A stretch of DNA of 64,000 bases, from contig WTPW01000316.1 of NCBI GenBank assembly GCA_009809945.1, positions 165,499 to 229,498 of the forward strand. Direction: 5' to 3'. Every line of letters begins with the position of its first letter. Position 1 is the stretch's first letter. Below the pieces are notes generated by a model. The model made no database searches. It worked only from the letters and a program-made list of their open reading frames with translations, and was not told where the DNA came from. Both the position numbers and the translations under genes were made by a program. This DNA comes from Gigaspora margarita. Lineage: Eukaryota > Glomeromycota > Glomeromycetes > Diversisporales > Gigasporaceae. Shown here piece after piece: positions 24,165-36,540 of the stretch.

Positions 24165-25945
24165 CAGAACCCCGGGCATCTCTGATATATTTCATATTAT
24201 TTTTTTAGCAAATTGCAGAAAATTTGATCTAAGGTCCAAATTTAAGTTTTAACAAATTGAGATTAATTTTAAAAAAGGCTATATAAAGTATTTTGGCAAA
24301 TTACAGCAATTTTATGCATGTTATATTTTATTTTTAGCAAATTACCTACATTTTGCAAGAATCATACCCAAAAATAAGCTATCTCATTTTTTGTACTACT
24401 ATAATTTTTAAAAATTTAAGATGCTTAAATTTGATTTTTTTTGAACAAAAAAATACAAAATTAAGCATCTTCTCTTAAATTTTCAAGAAATATAAAAGTA
24501 AATATGCCAGAATAATGTATTTTTATGTACTGAACAAGTTTTCTTAGAGTATAATGTTAGAATCAATCAGTAAAATTTTGTGAATTATAATATTTTATAT
24601 AATTTTATTAATAAAAATACTAAAGAATTCTATGATTCACAAAATTTTACTAATTGATTCTAACATTGTGCTCTAAGAAAACTTGTTCAGCACATAAAAA
24701 TACATTATTCTGGCACATTTACTTTTATATTTCTTGAAAATTTAAGAGAAGATGCTTAATTTTGGATTTTTTGATCAGAAAATCCAAAATATTATAATTC
24801 ACAAAATTTTACTAATTGATTCTAATATTATACTCTAAGAAAACTTGTTCAGCACATAAAAATATATTATTCTAAAATATTTACTTTTATATTTCTTAAA
24901 AATTTAAGAGAAGATGCTTTGATCAAAAAAATCCAAATTAAGCATCTTTTCTTAAATTTTCAAGAAATATAAAATTAAATATGCTGAAATAATGTATTTT
25001 TATGTGCTGAACAACTTTTCTTAGAGTACAATGTTAGAATCAATTAGTAAAATTTTGTGAATCATAGAATTCTTTAGTATTTTTATTAATAAAATCATAT
25101 AAAATATTATAATTCACAAAATTTTACTAATTGATTCTAACATTGTGCTCTAAAAAAACTTGTTTAGCATATAAAAATACATTATTTCAGCATATTTAAT
25201 TTTATATTTCTTGAAAATTTAAGAGAAGATGCTTAATTTTGGATTTTTTGATCAAAAAAATCCAAAATTAAGCATCTTTTCTTAAATTTTCAAAAAATAT
25301 AATTAAATATATCAGTCCGATATGACAGGAGATCCCATAAAAAATTATCTAAATGACTATTACTGTATTATGCTCTGGACTTTAACATTTCACGTTTTCT
25401 TAGTATAATATATAGACATGATCACTACCTCTGATCATGTATCCATGGTAAAAATTATATAATAAATAGCATGCCCCTAAGGCACATTTAACAAAAAAAG
25501 TTTATTCAATTCTGATCACTGGATCAAAAGTTATTTAAGAGTAGGATGAATGTAGATTATTTTCTATATATGTATCTTATTTAAAAAAATTTATGTAAAA
25601 ATTGAACATATATTACATATAAAAGTTTTTAAAAATACAATTTTTTTCATGAAATTTTTACAGTATATACATTAAACCTTTCTAATTCTAATAATACAAT
25701 TTTAAATGGTTGTTACATTTAAAAAAAATATATTTACATATATCATTAATTCTTCCTAGGATAATCAAAATTTGCCTAGGTTATACAACATAAATATCAT
25801 ATGATCATCACCTGATTTCAATTGAATATTATTGTAAAAAAATTAGTAACGTGATCACTAGTCAAATGTAATTTTGTTATTTTTAGCAAATTAGATCAAA
25901 ATTGACCAAACCTAGTTATAATTTATATGAGAAATGTCCAGAGTT
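24165..25945. repeat. Foldback element with tandem palindromic units
   Basis: Possible outer ends are ACCCCGGGCATCTCTGATAT near 24,172 and its diverged inverse near 25,930. Within 24,410-25,310 several related units repeat. Boundaries with CTCTAAGAAAACTTGTTCAG lie near 24,670, 24,832 and 25,147, and hairpins are formed by GATTCACAAAATTTTACTAA and by AGATGCTTAATTTTGGATTT with their inverses. The layout parallels the 18.1-19.6-kb array but with different sequence. The interval 25,320-25,860 is plain AT-rich sequence. Confidence 0.55.
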
Positions 25946-26541
25946 CTGTATAAAGAATATAAATCTCTAATGGAATAGTACCAAGTGCTTTGTTATAGGT
26001 TCAGCAATCTATGAGTATTTGTATCTTTATAATATTTTTGAGTACTATTTTTTTCTGAAATAAAAAAAAATTAATTATTTACATATATAAATAAAGAATT
26101 GATATCTTTTTATTATTATTTTTATTATAAGCTAACTTGACTTGACCATGAGCATCTTGATCTAAATTATCTAATATTTCAAATTACTAATTGATTTTTC
26201 TAATATTAATGCTAAATATGATATTGGGTTAAAAGACTCAGATATAAAAAATATCACAAAAGGCATATTATCTACCAATAAAAAAATCCAAGTGATTTAC
26301 AACCAAATTCACTTGTAAAAGCACAATAAAAAATTTTTTTAATAGATTGAATAAATATAATTAATATTTAACTGCACTTAAAAATCCAAACCAAATTCAT
26401 TTATAAAATTTTTAATTAAATACTAAAAGTACAAAGAAAAAAATTCTTTAATGGATCAAATAAATATAATTAATATTTAACTATACTTAAAGATTCAATA
26501 ATTCTTGAAGTATTGTTTTTTATATAAAGAAACGATAGGAC
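25946..26541. other. AT-rich non-coding spacer with a partial duplication
   Basis: No gene seen. The block ATAAATATAATTAATATTTA occurs twice (about 26,350 and 26,463) within a diverged tandem duplication of about 115 bp. Confidence 0.4.
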
Positions 26542-26705
26542 TAGAGATGGGCAAAATGCAAAATTTTCATTTTAGCATGCACATGCGCATGCATTTTTTG
26601 CATGCATGCATGCATGTTTTGGCCAAAGTTAAGATTTAATTTCTTAATGCTGGCCAGAATTAATTGCATGCATGCATGCAGTCATGCGCATGGTGCCCAT
26701 CTCTA
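26542..26705. mobile_element. hAT-type MITE rich in GCATGC
   Basis: Ends TAGAGATGGGCA / TGCCCATCTCTA are flanked by a perfect 8-bp duplication GATAGGAC (26534-41 and 26706-13). The 164-bp body contains clustered GCATGCATGC palindromes near both ends, possibly subterminal transposase sites. Confidence 0.88.
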
Positions 26706-26907
26706 GATAGGACCAAGAAACCTTTAAAGAGTAAAATTTTTATAAAAAAACCACAACAAATACCTAATAAATTCATAAAAAGATGTAGTAAATTAAGATT
26801 TCAATTTATATTCAAACTTAATTTTCAAACTAAGATTATTTTCAACTATATTTTTAACTATAAACAAAATTTGAACTGCTATTTGTAATAAGCTACAAAC
26901 ATATTAT

Positions 26908-27937
26908 CAGTCATAGGACATGTCCCCTAGAAATAAATTTATAATAAAAATTATAAAAAAAACATATGAATTTACTATATAACTTTGAGCTAAGATCCCT
27001 CTCTGGGTTAACTAATTAACTTAAAANNNNNNNNNNNNNNNNNNNNNNNNNNNNNNNNNNNNNNNNNNNNNNNNNNNNNNNNNNNNNNNNNNNNNNNNNN
27101 NNNNNNNNNNNNNNNNNNNNNNNNNNNNNNNNNNNNNNNNNNNNNNNNNNNNNNNNNNNNNNNNNNNNNNNNNNNNNNNNNNNNNNNNNNNNNNNNNNNN
27201 NNNNNNNNNNNNNNNNNNNNNNNNNNNNNNNNNNNNNNNNNNNNNNNNNNNNNNNNNNNNNNNNNNNNNNNNNNNNNNNNNNNNNNNNNNNNNNNNNNNN
27301 NNNNNNNNNNNNNNNNNNNNNNNNNNNNNNNNNNNNNNNNNNNNNNNNNNNNNNNNNNNNNNNNNNNNNNNNNNNNNNNNNNNNNNNNNNNNNNNNNNNN
27401 NNNNNNNNNNNNNNNNNNNNNNNNNNNNNNNNNNNNNNNNNNNNNNNNNNNNNNNNNNNNNNNNNNNNNNNNNNNNNNNNNNNNNNNNNNNNNNNNNNNN
27501 NNNNNNNNNNNNNNNNNNNNNNNNNNNNNNNNNNNNNNNNNNNNNNNNNNNNNNNNNNNNNNNNNNNNNNNNNNNNNNNNNNNNNNNNNNNNNNNNNNNN
27601 NNNNNNNNNNNNNNNNNNNNNNNNNNNNNNNNNNNNNNNNNNNNNNNNNNNNNNNNNNNNNNNNNNNNNNNNNNNNNNNNNNNNNNNNNNNNNNNNNNNN
27701 NNNNNNNNNNNNNNNNNNNNNNNNNNNNNNNNNNNNNNNNNNNNNNNNNNNNNNNNNNNNNNNNNNNNNNNNNNNNNNNNNNNNNNNNNNNNNNNNNNNN
27801 NNNNNNNNNNNNNNNNNNNNNNNNNNNNNNNNNNNNNNNNNNNNNNNNNNNNNNNNNNNNNNNNNNNNNNNNTTTTTTTATAATTTTTATTATAAATTTA
27901 TTTTAAACCAATTTTAAGGGGACATGTCCTATGACTG
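26908..27937. mobile_element. Foldback/MITE containing an assembly gap
   Basis: The left flank of the gap starts CAGTCATAGGACATGTCCCC and the right flank ends in its reverse complement. Both arms continue inward as complementary ATAAATTTATAATAAAAATT sequence. TTAT occurs on both outer sides. The 846 N bases lie inside this hairpin, so the true length is unknown. Confidence 0.65.
27027..27872. other. Assembly gap (846 N)
   Basis: Run of N bases; content unknown. It is flanked by inverted repeats. Confidence 0.99.
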
Positions 27938-28084
27938 TTATAGCCAAAGAAAAGTTATATGTGATGTCTTAGTAACTTACAAATCCAAAAAAACAAAAAT
28001 TTTATAAATTTTTTTATATGTTAATGAATTTTTTTTTATGTATACAAATTTAATGATGATTATCTTTAATATATCAACTAACTA

Positions 28085-28498
28085 GTAACCTGTTTTGGGC
28101 TTCTAAATAAACTTGTTCAGCATGTAATTTTATTTATATTAAGGTCAAACCATATTTTTTTGAAACTTTTACTAAAAAAAAAATGGGTTAAAGTTAGAAA
28201 AAGACTTTTTTTTAAAAAAAATTTTTTTTCTAATGTTAACCCCATTTTTTACTTAGTAAAAAGTTTGAGAAAATGCATTTTGACCTTGATATGAGTAAAA
28301 TTAGAACCATGCCATTAATCATCTAATTATTTTTATTAGAGGCCTACTTCCTTTCCTCCTTTCTTTAATATAGATTTGGTCAGGTTTCTATATATAATTT
28401 CAACATTTTTTACTCTGCTCCTTCCTAAGAAATCACCTGATTTTTGTCACTCCCCTTACTGCTGAACAAGCTTACTTAGAAGCTCAAAACAGATTATC
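28085..28498. repeat. Composite foldback
   Basis: The outer arms CTGTTTTGGGCTTCTAAATA (28,090) and its inverse near 28,490 both carry the TAAACTTGTTCAGCA motif. An inner hairpin (28,135-28,302) pairs AAGGTCAAAC…GGGTTAAAGTTAGAAA arms. 28,325-28,452 is the inverted relative of 11,565-11,700. No gene. Confidence 0.55.
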
Positions 28499-29633
28499 TT
28501 AATAAAAAAAGAGGTTTATATTAATAAACAAAAATTTTTAACTTTAGTATATAGCTAACTTATTTTTTTGTCAAGATAACCTATAATTTCCTTCTAAGTA
28601 AAGTTGTTCAGAGCATAATTTTACATATATTTGCTGTTTTAAAATTAGTAAATATTTGTTTTTGACAAAGTTACATTTTGAAATTGTGCAAAATTAACAA
28701 ATTTCAACTTGGTTTTTAAGCTCAATTTTTTTCCCTTTCTTGTTCTATATAACTGTAAAATTTAATTTTAAGTTAATTGAAGAGAATCTTTAGCTAAAAG
28801 TTTATAATAAATTCAGATGTTTTTATTATAATTTTAAAGAACATGTCCTATGTCTGCTATATAATAATTTTAAAGAACATGTCCTATGTCTGCTATATAT
28901 TAAAATTTAAATAAAACATCTTAACAACTATTTAATTAAATTTAATTTTTATTTTAATTTTACTAAAACATATCAATAGAGTTTAACATCATAGTAAATA
29001 ATTACTAACTCTTACCTTATCCTATAATTATAAATTTTACTAGTAAAATTATACTGTATATGATATTATATATCTGATACAGTATATTTTTAAAAAGAAA
29101 AAAAAGAAGTACAATAAAATTTATATAATATTAATATTTGAAAAATAAATAGAGTAACAAGTCTATATGTACACTTGGTAACATTATTGATGAAACATAT
29201 CTATGATAGTACCAGTAATTGGCATGATACTAATCATAAATGTAAAAATTCATAGGTTTTAAAACGATAAATTTTAATTTGCAATATTTTATCATTGTTT
29301 TATCTCATTCTTCGACAATCTTAATATGATAAAACATATACGATATTGTATCGCTAAACATTATCTTAAAACAAACTTAAATTCTAAAACAAATTTAATT
29401 AAAATTTTCTTAATTTTGGCTTAGGTTAAATTAGAATTCTTAATTTTGCCGCTTAATGTCCATTTGGAATTAACTTATATGCCAATCTAAACCCATAATT
29501 ATTCTATTACCGCATGCAAGCATTTGTATTGATTTATAATAAAATAGACTCTTTGTAAATATATATATTACTATACTAAGTTAGAATTACTAATTAAAAA
29601 CAGTGTTTAAAGAAAATATATATAAATATATAT
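28499..29633. other. Non-coding region downstream of the bHLH gene
   Basis: AT-rich. 28,832-28,905 holds two direct copies of TTTTAAAGAACATGTCCTAT, related to the ends of the foldback at 26,908-27,937. 29,100-29,600 is AT-rich with no ORF and presumably includes the 3' untranslated region of the minus-strand gene. Confidence 0.4.
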
Positions 29634-31613
29634 TTATTTATTATCCGACGCAACAGCACCATCATCTTGCTGGATCTGATCAACTTTTTGCCTTTTTACT
29701 ACCCTAAGTTCATCAATTTCATTCATAAGGTTTTGTATGATTAAGTCTTTTTCTTTTGTCTGTTGTTGAAGCTCTACAATATGGTCATGTGCTATTATGT
29801 TATAACAAATAAACATTATTAACATCTGTTAACGATAATTATTTAAGAATATAAAATATATCTATCACTTACCTCGTTTTAATAAAAACAACTTTGAAAC
29901 ATTTTTCATAGATCCATTACTGTCACCGATTTTGCCCGATATTGAATTGTTATTGTTTCCATCGCATCCGTTATTATTTACGTTGGTATTATTGGATGCC
30001 GAATTGAATGGTATAACTTTTTTCAATTCATCAAAACTTTGTTTTAGTGAATCTCTTCGTTTTTGCTCAGCAGCTTTATGAGTTGTACGTCGAGATTCTA
30101 GACTTGAATGTACATCAGAGGAATAGGAAATACCAAGAGATCTTTTACCACATAAAAAGATTCAGGTAAGTATTTGCTACAGTAAGTAAAATTTTTTATT
30201 TTTTTTTTTTTATACATACTTAGCTGTACCCTCTAAAATACTGACATAATTCGACTTATTTGCCAATTGTTCTGCCGCGTCATCAGCTGTTACACCTGAT
30301 AATCTTGGCTTTAAATTTGGACTTATTGTTGGTTTCAAAGCTTGAGGACTCTTTGAAGAATTTTGATTTGTATGAACAATTCTTTTTCCAGGAGGAGGAG
30401 GAGATGGTAAAATCATTGGTGACATTAACATTGAATTCGTTCCTGGTGATACCGGAGACGTGTTTGGAGATACAGCTATCATATGTTGCGACCCATCCAC
30501 ACTTGTAACTCGGATAGATCTTGACTGTATCGGTGGAGGAGGAACTACGAAAGTAGATTCTTTGTTGGAATTACGTTTCTCATTTGATAGTCGAGAGCTC
30601 TGTGTAATTTGTTGTTGTTTTTGAACGTTTTGAGTGGATCTGGGTGAGGAAGGACTCTCATTTAATTTCATTAATGAAGATGGTGTTATTGGAGCGATCT
30701 TGTCAGATAAAATAGGATTATTAGAAGTTGTAGTAGGTAGAAGAGTATATGAAGATTGCATCGACACCACTTCAGATACAAGGTTACTACCAAGGGACAA
30801 ATTTGGCATAGTCTCCTGCGCAGTCGTGGATGACGTTACCATTGTATTCGTTGAAGGTAACGACAACGACATGCTCGAATTTGGTGGTATGGAAGGAGAA
30901 CCTGTCATTATAGTTGGTATTATGTTATTTGTAATATTGTTATTATCAGGATCATTATTATTATTATGATGAATAGAATCTTTTATTCGAATTTGTTCCA
31001 AGGAATTATTTCTTTTAACTTTTTGATTGTTTTGATTAGGTTGTCTTGTCAAATTATCAGATAAACACATAGTTTGATCCGATTGCGATATTGGAGAAGT
31101 TAGAGCAGGCGATAAATAAATATAAGCCGGAGATTCCAAAGGTTCAAAAAAAAAATTCTAAATAAACATGAAAAGTTAAGATCAAAAATATTGAATTATC
31201 AAATTATACAATTTGATTTATTGTTAAATAGAAAATGCAACCTCATCTTCGAAAAAAGTATCATCCATTGTTAACTCTCCAGAATTTATAATAACGGAAT
31301 AAGGAGACATCATTACTGATTCTGAACAAGAATTATTGTCAGAACCGTTAGAATTTTGTAACATATTGTTCGAGAAAGGGAAATTTGAAGCGGTAGAATG
31401 ATGAGAAAAGTTTAGGGAATTTATAGAAGCCAAATTGTTTGATGAAGGGAAAGTAATATTCTGTTGTTGGTAATCGTTAATAACCGAAGAATTTTTACTA
31501 TTGAAATTGAGTTGTTTTTGAGAATCCATCGGTAAAAAACCTAATTTGAAATCATGATAATCAAAATTTGAAAAAGTTTCCATAATTTTTAATGCTATTA
31601 AAAATAGGGACAA
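29634..31613 (-). CDS. bHLH transcription factor (4 exons)
   Basis: Nuclear DNA-binding protein of about 578 residues. Exons on the minus strand: 31613-31242, 31157-30220, 30141-29873 and 29791-29634, with introns of 84, 78 and 81 nt. The first donor, GTTGCA, is weak; the others are GTATGT and GTAAGT. Translation may start at 31613 or 31583. Residues 1-435 are low-complexity, rich in Ser/Asn/Pro. The bHLH spans about 454-535. The basic region RRTTHKAAEQKRR has the His5-Glu9-Arg13 pattern known to read CACGTG E-boxes. Helix 1 is followed by an Asn-rich loop of about 35 residues, then helix 2 (VSKLFLLKRAHDHIVEL) and a leucine-zipper-like tail. This layout resembles fungal Max/Myc-like regulators. 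The target genes cannot be told from the sequence. Confidence 0.88.
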
Positions 31614-32222
31614 CGAGCCAATAGGTTATTAGTTTTTAACTAATAATTATTACAAATTGACCCGACACAAGAAAACAACAAAGCAGATTAGATAAACAAA
31701 CAAATTTTGGCAAGAGGACTTTTTTAAAAAGGATCATGACATTAAATAATTTTGTGGAGTTGATATACAGTACGTAATATTAATAAGACATTAAACAAAA
31801 ACAAAAGAACTTTTTATCATTTACAATAAAACTTGTCCTCTTACAGAATAGAACACACCATAAAAAAGGTAAGCGTAACCTACAAATAAAAAAAATACTA
31901 TATACTTTATATATTAGTATATATATATTAACATATATTTAACATATGATGATAAATTAATCTTTTTTTTTGAGATTCTCCAATGTATATCCTGGAATAA
32001 TGAATGTGTCAACTTGCATAATCTACATATTCTAAATATCCAATAACATCATCTGGTTTTGCAATGTTTCAATTAACTGGTGTTTCCTGAGAGAGAATGT
32101 ACTATTTTTTTTCTTTTTTTAGATTTTAGTTTTGTGCATTAAAAAATTCACATGAATCTTTTTTTTTTTTTTTTTCAACGGCTTATTGTTGCTCTAATTA
32201 CAAAACTATTATCCCAAGAAAA
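31614..32222. promoter_or_regulatory. Upstream region of the bHLH gene
   Basis: About 600 bases without a coding signal, presumably containing the promoter and 5' untranslated region of the minus-strand bHLH gene. AT-rich, with no specific operator recognised. It may also include the 3' end of the next minus-strand transcript. Confidence 0.35.
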
Positions 32223-32462
32223 CTATGTTAAATATGTTCGTTTAGTATCGACATGAATTGCCCCGCAACTAAAGAAATCTAAAGCTGGAAATTTCTGTTG
32301 AAGATAACTTAAACGTGTTATACAAGGTTCGACTGTAAAATTTTCTTTTTCGATTCTTTGATGACATGCATTTGCTTGCATACCACCAATATGAAATAAC
32401 GTAATCGATGTGCGCCACAAATTGGCCCTGACATTCAAAGATCTGAAGGTTCTTTACTAAGT
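32223..32462 (-). CDS. Possible terminal exon of an unrecognised gene
   Basis: The minus strand has an open segment of about 75 codons with gene-like codon use (GC above the flanks) ending at TAG. It is preceded at about 32,463 by CTTAG, a plausible splice acceptor after a T-rich tract. The translated piece includes HIGGMQANACHQRIEK and ends CGAIHVDTKRTYLT. No upstream exon could be joined with confidence: 32,741-32,974 on the same strand has another open segment but no clear link. I do not recognise the protein; it could also be a relic. Confidence 0.3.
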
Positions 32463-32504
32463 TTTTTTTTTTAGAGTACTATGTAATGTATATGCATACA
32501 CACA

Positions 32505-32590
32505 TTGCGTACACACACCGCATACACACACCGCATACACACACCGCATACACACACTGCATACAAACACTGCATACATACATCACTGTG
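32505..32590. repeat. Minisatellite, ~13-bp GCATACACACACC units
   Basis: About six tandem copies of a 13-bp unit (CGCATACACACAC), drifting to ACTGCATACAAAC at the right side. Confidence 0.85.
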
Positions 32591-32599
32591 TATTAAAAA

Positions 32600-33340
32600 G
32601 ATTAAAAGATATACCCGAAACTTGGTGTTAGCGTTAGTATACAAAATAAAAACATTTGAATTATGTAACTCCAGGAGACTTGATGAATTCTCATTGATAT
32701 CGATAATGATAATTTCTGACATCATAGTACAAGTATTGCGTTACTTTCGGGAGAATACGTGATTAACAATAAGTTTTCGTATGCAAGCTACGGTATGAAC
32801 GGGAATTATAGGAATGCAAGTTTGTGGATACATATTATAGCTACCTCTTTCTATACCAGACTGGCTGTTCTGAGGATTTGGTTCATTATATGATTTTATT
32901 ATGTAATAAAAAAATAAAGTCTTTATACCGAACATGTAAATTTGATAGAATAAATTGACCAATAATACTTGCATACATGATTAAATACAGCATTTCTGAA
33001 TATTTAAGTTTTCAATGTAAACGAAATAGGTCTAGAGAACTGGAATATTACATAATTAAATCACATATACGATCGTCGCTCTAATCGCTTCTATAACACG
33101 TGTAATTTTGTAATATATATTTTTTTATCAACCTTAATTTTTTAGACTAGAGTAAAATGCCTAATTTTTTTTTATAGTACTAAGGAGAATTTATTGTTAT
33201 GCGATAGGTACTGGTTTCTTCGATTACTTTGCATAATTATGCGTATTAATTTCTAATTGTTTAATAAATTGTATTCTTTCTCTATCCTAATGCTAAAAGT
33301 TCATCGTAACAGATAAAGGATAAACAATGCTAACAGGTTT

Positions 33341-33378
<38 letters not shown>

Positions 33379-33603
33379 CGTTGCATCCCCATCCCGCAAT
33401 GATTAGAGCACGAATTGTACAGGTGATTAAATAACGTAATTTTCAGAAGGTCGACACGTGAAACTTAAATATTCGCTTCCTGATTTTAATTTGGATCAAT
33501 CATTTCATTTGAATGTTAATGAATCAGAAGTCATCTAGATATCGCCTTTGTTACGCGTATGAGAATTATATACCACAAAAGGAATTAAAAATGAATGGGG
33601 GAA
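32600..33603. other. Intergenic region
   Basis: No supported gene. Contains a pure T tract of about 38 bases at 33,341-33,378 and otherwise unremarkable AT-rich sequence. Confidence 0.4.
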
Positions 33604-33719
33604 AACCAGGCTTTGGATTCAATAAATAATTTACCGTTACCGATCCAATTATAAAATTTTCCAGTATTAAGACCGGTAAATTAAGGTAAATTATAAATTT
33701 AAAACCTCAAAGTCTGGTT
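33604..33719. mobile_element. Small MITE-like inverted repeat
   Basis: AAACCAGGCTTTGGATT at the left pairs with the inverse AAACCAGACTTTGAGGTT at the right, and inner arms pair AATAATTTACC with GGTAAATTAT. About 116 bp. No clear duplication. Confidence 0.5.
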
Positions 33720-35324
33720 TGGCGTCTTTACTTGTTTGATTTAGCCAATGAATATGCTTAGATCCCCATAAATTAACCAATCACAAATAATTAGAAGAGT
33801 CCTGGAACGTAAAAGTAGAGGCGTTGTGGTACGTATTTAGGATGTCATGGGAAAAAAATTCATTTTTATACTCTGATTCTCTTTTTAGAAGATAATTCCT
33901 CTATTCTAGCTATTCCAAAAAATTCTTCCAGAGATTCTTACTCGATATATCTTATCATAAACTCTTGCACATGTGATTCTATTTTTATCATTATATTTAA
34001 GTATATACATTATATACTATTAAATTACCTTGATTTTGAAACTGGGGGGCCTTTGACTATGAGAAAATGATTGCTATAAAATAATTCACAACATTCAAAT
34101 TTAGAAAATGTATTTAAGATATATCGGTATCATTGTTACTTTCTTACTGTAGGGGTAACGATTATATATATATATATGTTATATAAAATGTATATATATA
34201 TATATTTTATTGGCTATATGCACTAATCCAATTCAGATGCGATGGCAAACGTATTATATAAATTCATTATAAGTCAGTATAAATACAATAATGATAACAT
34301 CACATTGGTACAATGATAATTTTTTTGATGTGGTATTCTCTTGGAATTATCATGCTATATTGGTGATAGCATTGCGTTCATTGAGAATAAATTATACTAT
34401 CGTTATATATATATTTGTGAAAAAAAAAAAATTTTTAACTCGTACAGTACGTAGTATCAGATATTAGTATAAGTATGAATGACGTATGTATTACAATCAC
34501 GGATGACGGAATACAATATATAAGTATATGTCACGACCAGGGTTGGCAACTTGGCTATCTATTGAACCGAATGGAGCTCAATCCATTGTATTCCATCGAC
34601 AACTTTGGTTACAACTTATATTAAAAACAATTGATGCTCGAAATTGAACTTATTTTGATATAGTTAACAATAATGACAAAAAAAGCATAAGTGGTTAACA
34701 ATGATACCCGTGATCTTGATCGGATTATCGTTATATTTTTGAATAAACAATAACGACAAAGATTTCCAATTTCCAATTTCTATTCTGTAATACTCTATTC
34801 ATTCAATCCGTTATCCGTTAAAATAATAATTTATATTAGATAAATTGTTACACGGATAAATTAATGTAATAAGTTTTCTTTTATGTCATCCCATAGATGC
34901 GCTTTAATATATCATCTGATTTAAATTAATCCGATAAAATATTTTCATCGCTCTGCCATTTATAAGAATTTACAAGTTTTATTGCTGATCTTTCCCAATT
35001 ATCATGCTATATTTCTATTTGAAGGTTTGACCTCTGTCTAAGGTTTTCAGTGCACGTTTCGCCAATTTTAAAAATAATCGACCTCAGGTACAGTACATGG
35101 CTAAGAGTTTATATCATGAAAAGTAAAAATCTGAAATGCATACATAATTTTTATTTATAATACGATCTAGGTTTTGAAAAGAACTGCATTTCAATTAAGT
35201 AGATCTTGTGATTCACAGCCGGATCTAGTACATAGTGGGTCTACTATTCCAGTATTCGGGGGAATCTTTTATAGACATTCCGCCTTTAATACTAGAATAT
35301 GTGCGCTATGTAAATTATCCTGTA
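33720..35324. other. Intergenic region
   Basis: No gene supported. TA microsatellites lie near 34,165-34,205. The remainder is AT-rich and non-repetitive at the scale I can see. Confidence 0.4.
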
Positions 35325-35530
35325 AAAATATTACCACTATCGCTATGCAAATCTCGATGAATAAGTTCTTGAGAATAAATTATTTTGAAGATCAGAAGTA
35401 ATATAACGCAATAAATTTGTAATCTAGAAAATAGATTGCTACGCAAAGAACCTATTTCTGCATATTGTAAAACGAGAATATAAACTTTCTTTGATGTGTC
35501 ATCTTTTGATATTCTATAACATCTTAATAA
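35325..35530 (-). pseudogene. Protein kinase relic
   Basis: The minus strand reads open for about 65 codons from 35,530. It gives RCYRISKDDTSKKVYILVLQ, then YAEIGSLRSNL, and then the catalytic-loop motif LIHRDLHS with SGNI following. This order (…LVLQYA-x-x-GSLR… to HRDLHS-x-NIL) is characteristic of the tyrosine-kinase-like Ser/Thr kinases that are amplified in arbuscular mycorrhizal fungi. Only about 23 residues lie between GSLRSNL and LIHRD, where roughly 35 are usual, and stops follow directly after the catalytic loop. I found no ATP-binding lobe upstream and no DFG segment downstream, so this is a fragment. Confidence 0.6.
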
Positions 35531-35909
35531 AAATAAATATAAAGTTATTAAAATATATAATTTTAAATTTAAAACACTTTAACTTATAAATGAAATTACC
35601 TCGTTTATAAATTATAATGTAACTTAAATGTAACCGGCTCGAGTTTTCCACATCACCTTTTTTGCTATAATTTAGATATTTTTAAATTCATCATAAGCAA
35701 TCCGATATTCGATTTCAGTTAATATCTAAATTATCATATATTTGCTTGTTTTTGCTAAGGTTGAATTATTATCTTTACATCTAATAAATATAAATGTAAT
35801 CTAAAATTTAAATTGTTGTTGCGAAATCCGATTAAAATGAAGTCTGGGTGGGTCTCTTTGTTTTAATTACAGTTATAGTATAAAAAAAAATATATATATA
35901 TACTGACAT
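35531..35909. other. Intergenic region
   Basis: AT-rich; nothing recognised. Confidence 0.35.
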
Positions 35910-36540
35910 ATCCCATCTCTGCAGATTGTTGATAATAAATGAACGTATTAATGTTCATCCTTTTTCAGCTCCAATCTCACTTTGGTAACGAGTTCAAATT
36001 ATATGAATGCTGCCAAGGAAAAAAGCAGTATGGACTTTCAAATATTATAGACTCTATAATATATTTGAAAGTCTATACTGCATTTCTATCTCTGCAGATT
36101 TTTGATAGTAAATGAATCTCTTACGTTCATCCTTTATAACAAGCTTTTTCAATTTGATAATTTTATGATATTCCAACAACATTTTCATGTTTATCCTTTT
36201 TAATTCCAATTCCATCGATATAACAAGACTGAATACCTAGTATTCTCTAGCTGATTTTTCCATTTTGATAATAATTAAATGAATTATACTATATTTATCG
36301 GTTTTAATTCCAATTCCATTCTGATAACAAAAATCATCCTTATATGTTCCAAGAACATTACCATATCAGCAGATTGTGATCATAATGAATGCCTCGTGTC
36401 CATCCTCCCGATTTCATTTTGATAACAGTATCTAGCTGAAATATTATTATACTTGCATTTTCCATTTCTGATGAATTTGGATAATAAGTGAATGCCTTAT
36501 CAACCCCTAATTTCACGTTGATAATTGAATCCGAGGTCAT
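35910..36540. repeat. Degenerate tandem repeat region
   Basis: Around six diverged copies of a unit containing CTGCAGATT, GATAATAAATGAA, GTTCATCCTTTTT and CCAATTCCATTTTGATAAC (for example 35,918, 36,090, 36,185, 36,300, 36,365, 36,460). 36,023-36,080 is also a near-perfect hairpin (GCAGTATGGACTTTCAAAT and inverse). No ORF. Confidence 0.55.

Noticed and set aside
30260..30969. Two open frames on the plus strand (82 and 111 codons)
   Set aside because: Antisense shadows of bHLH exon 2.
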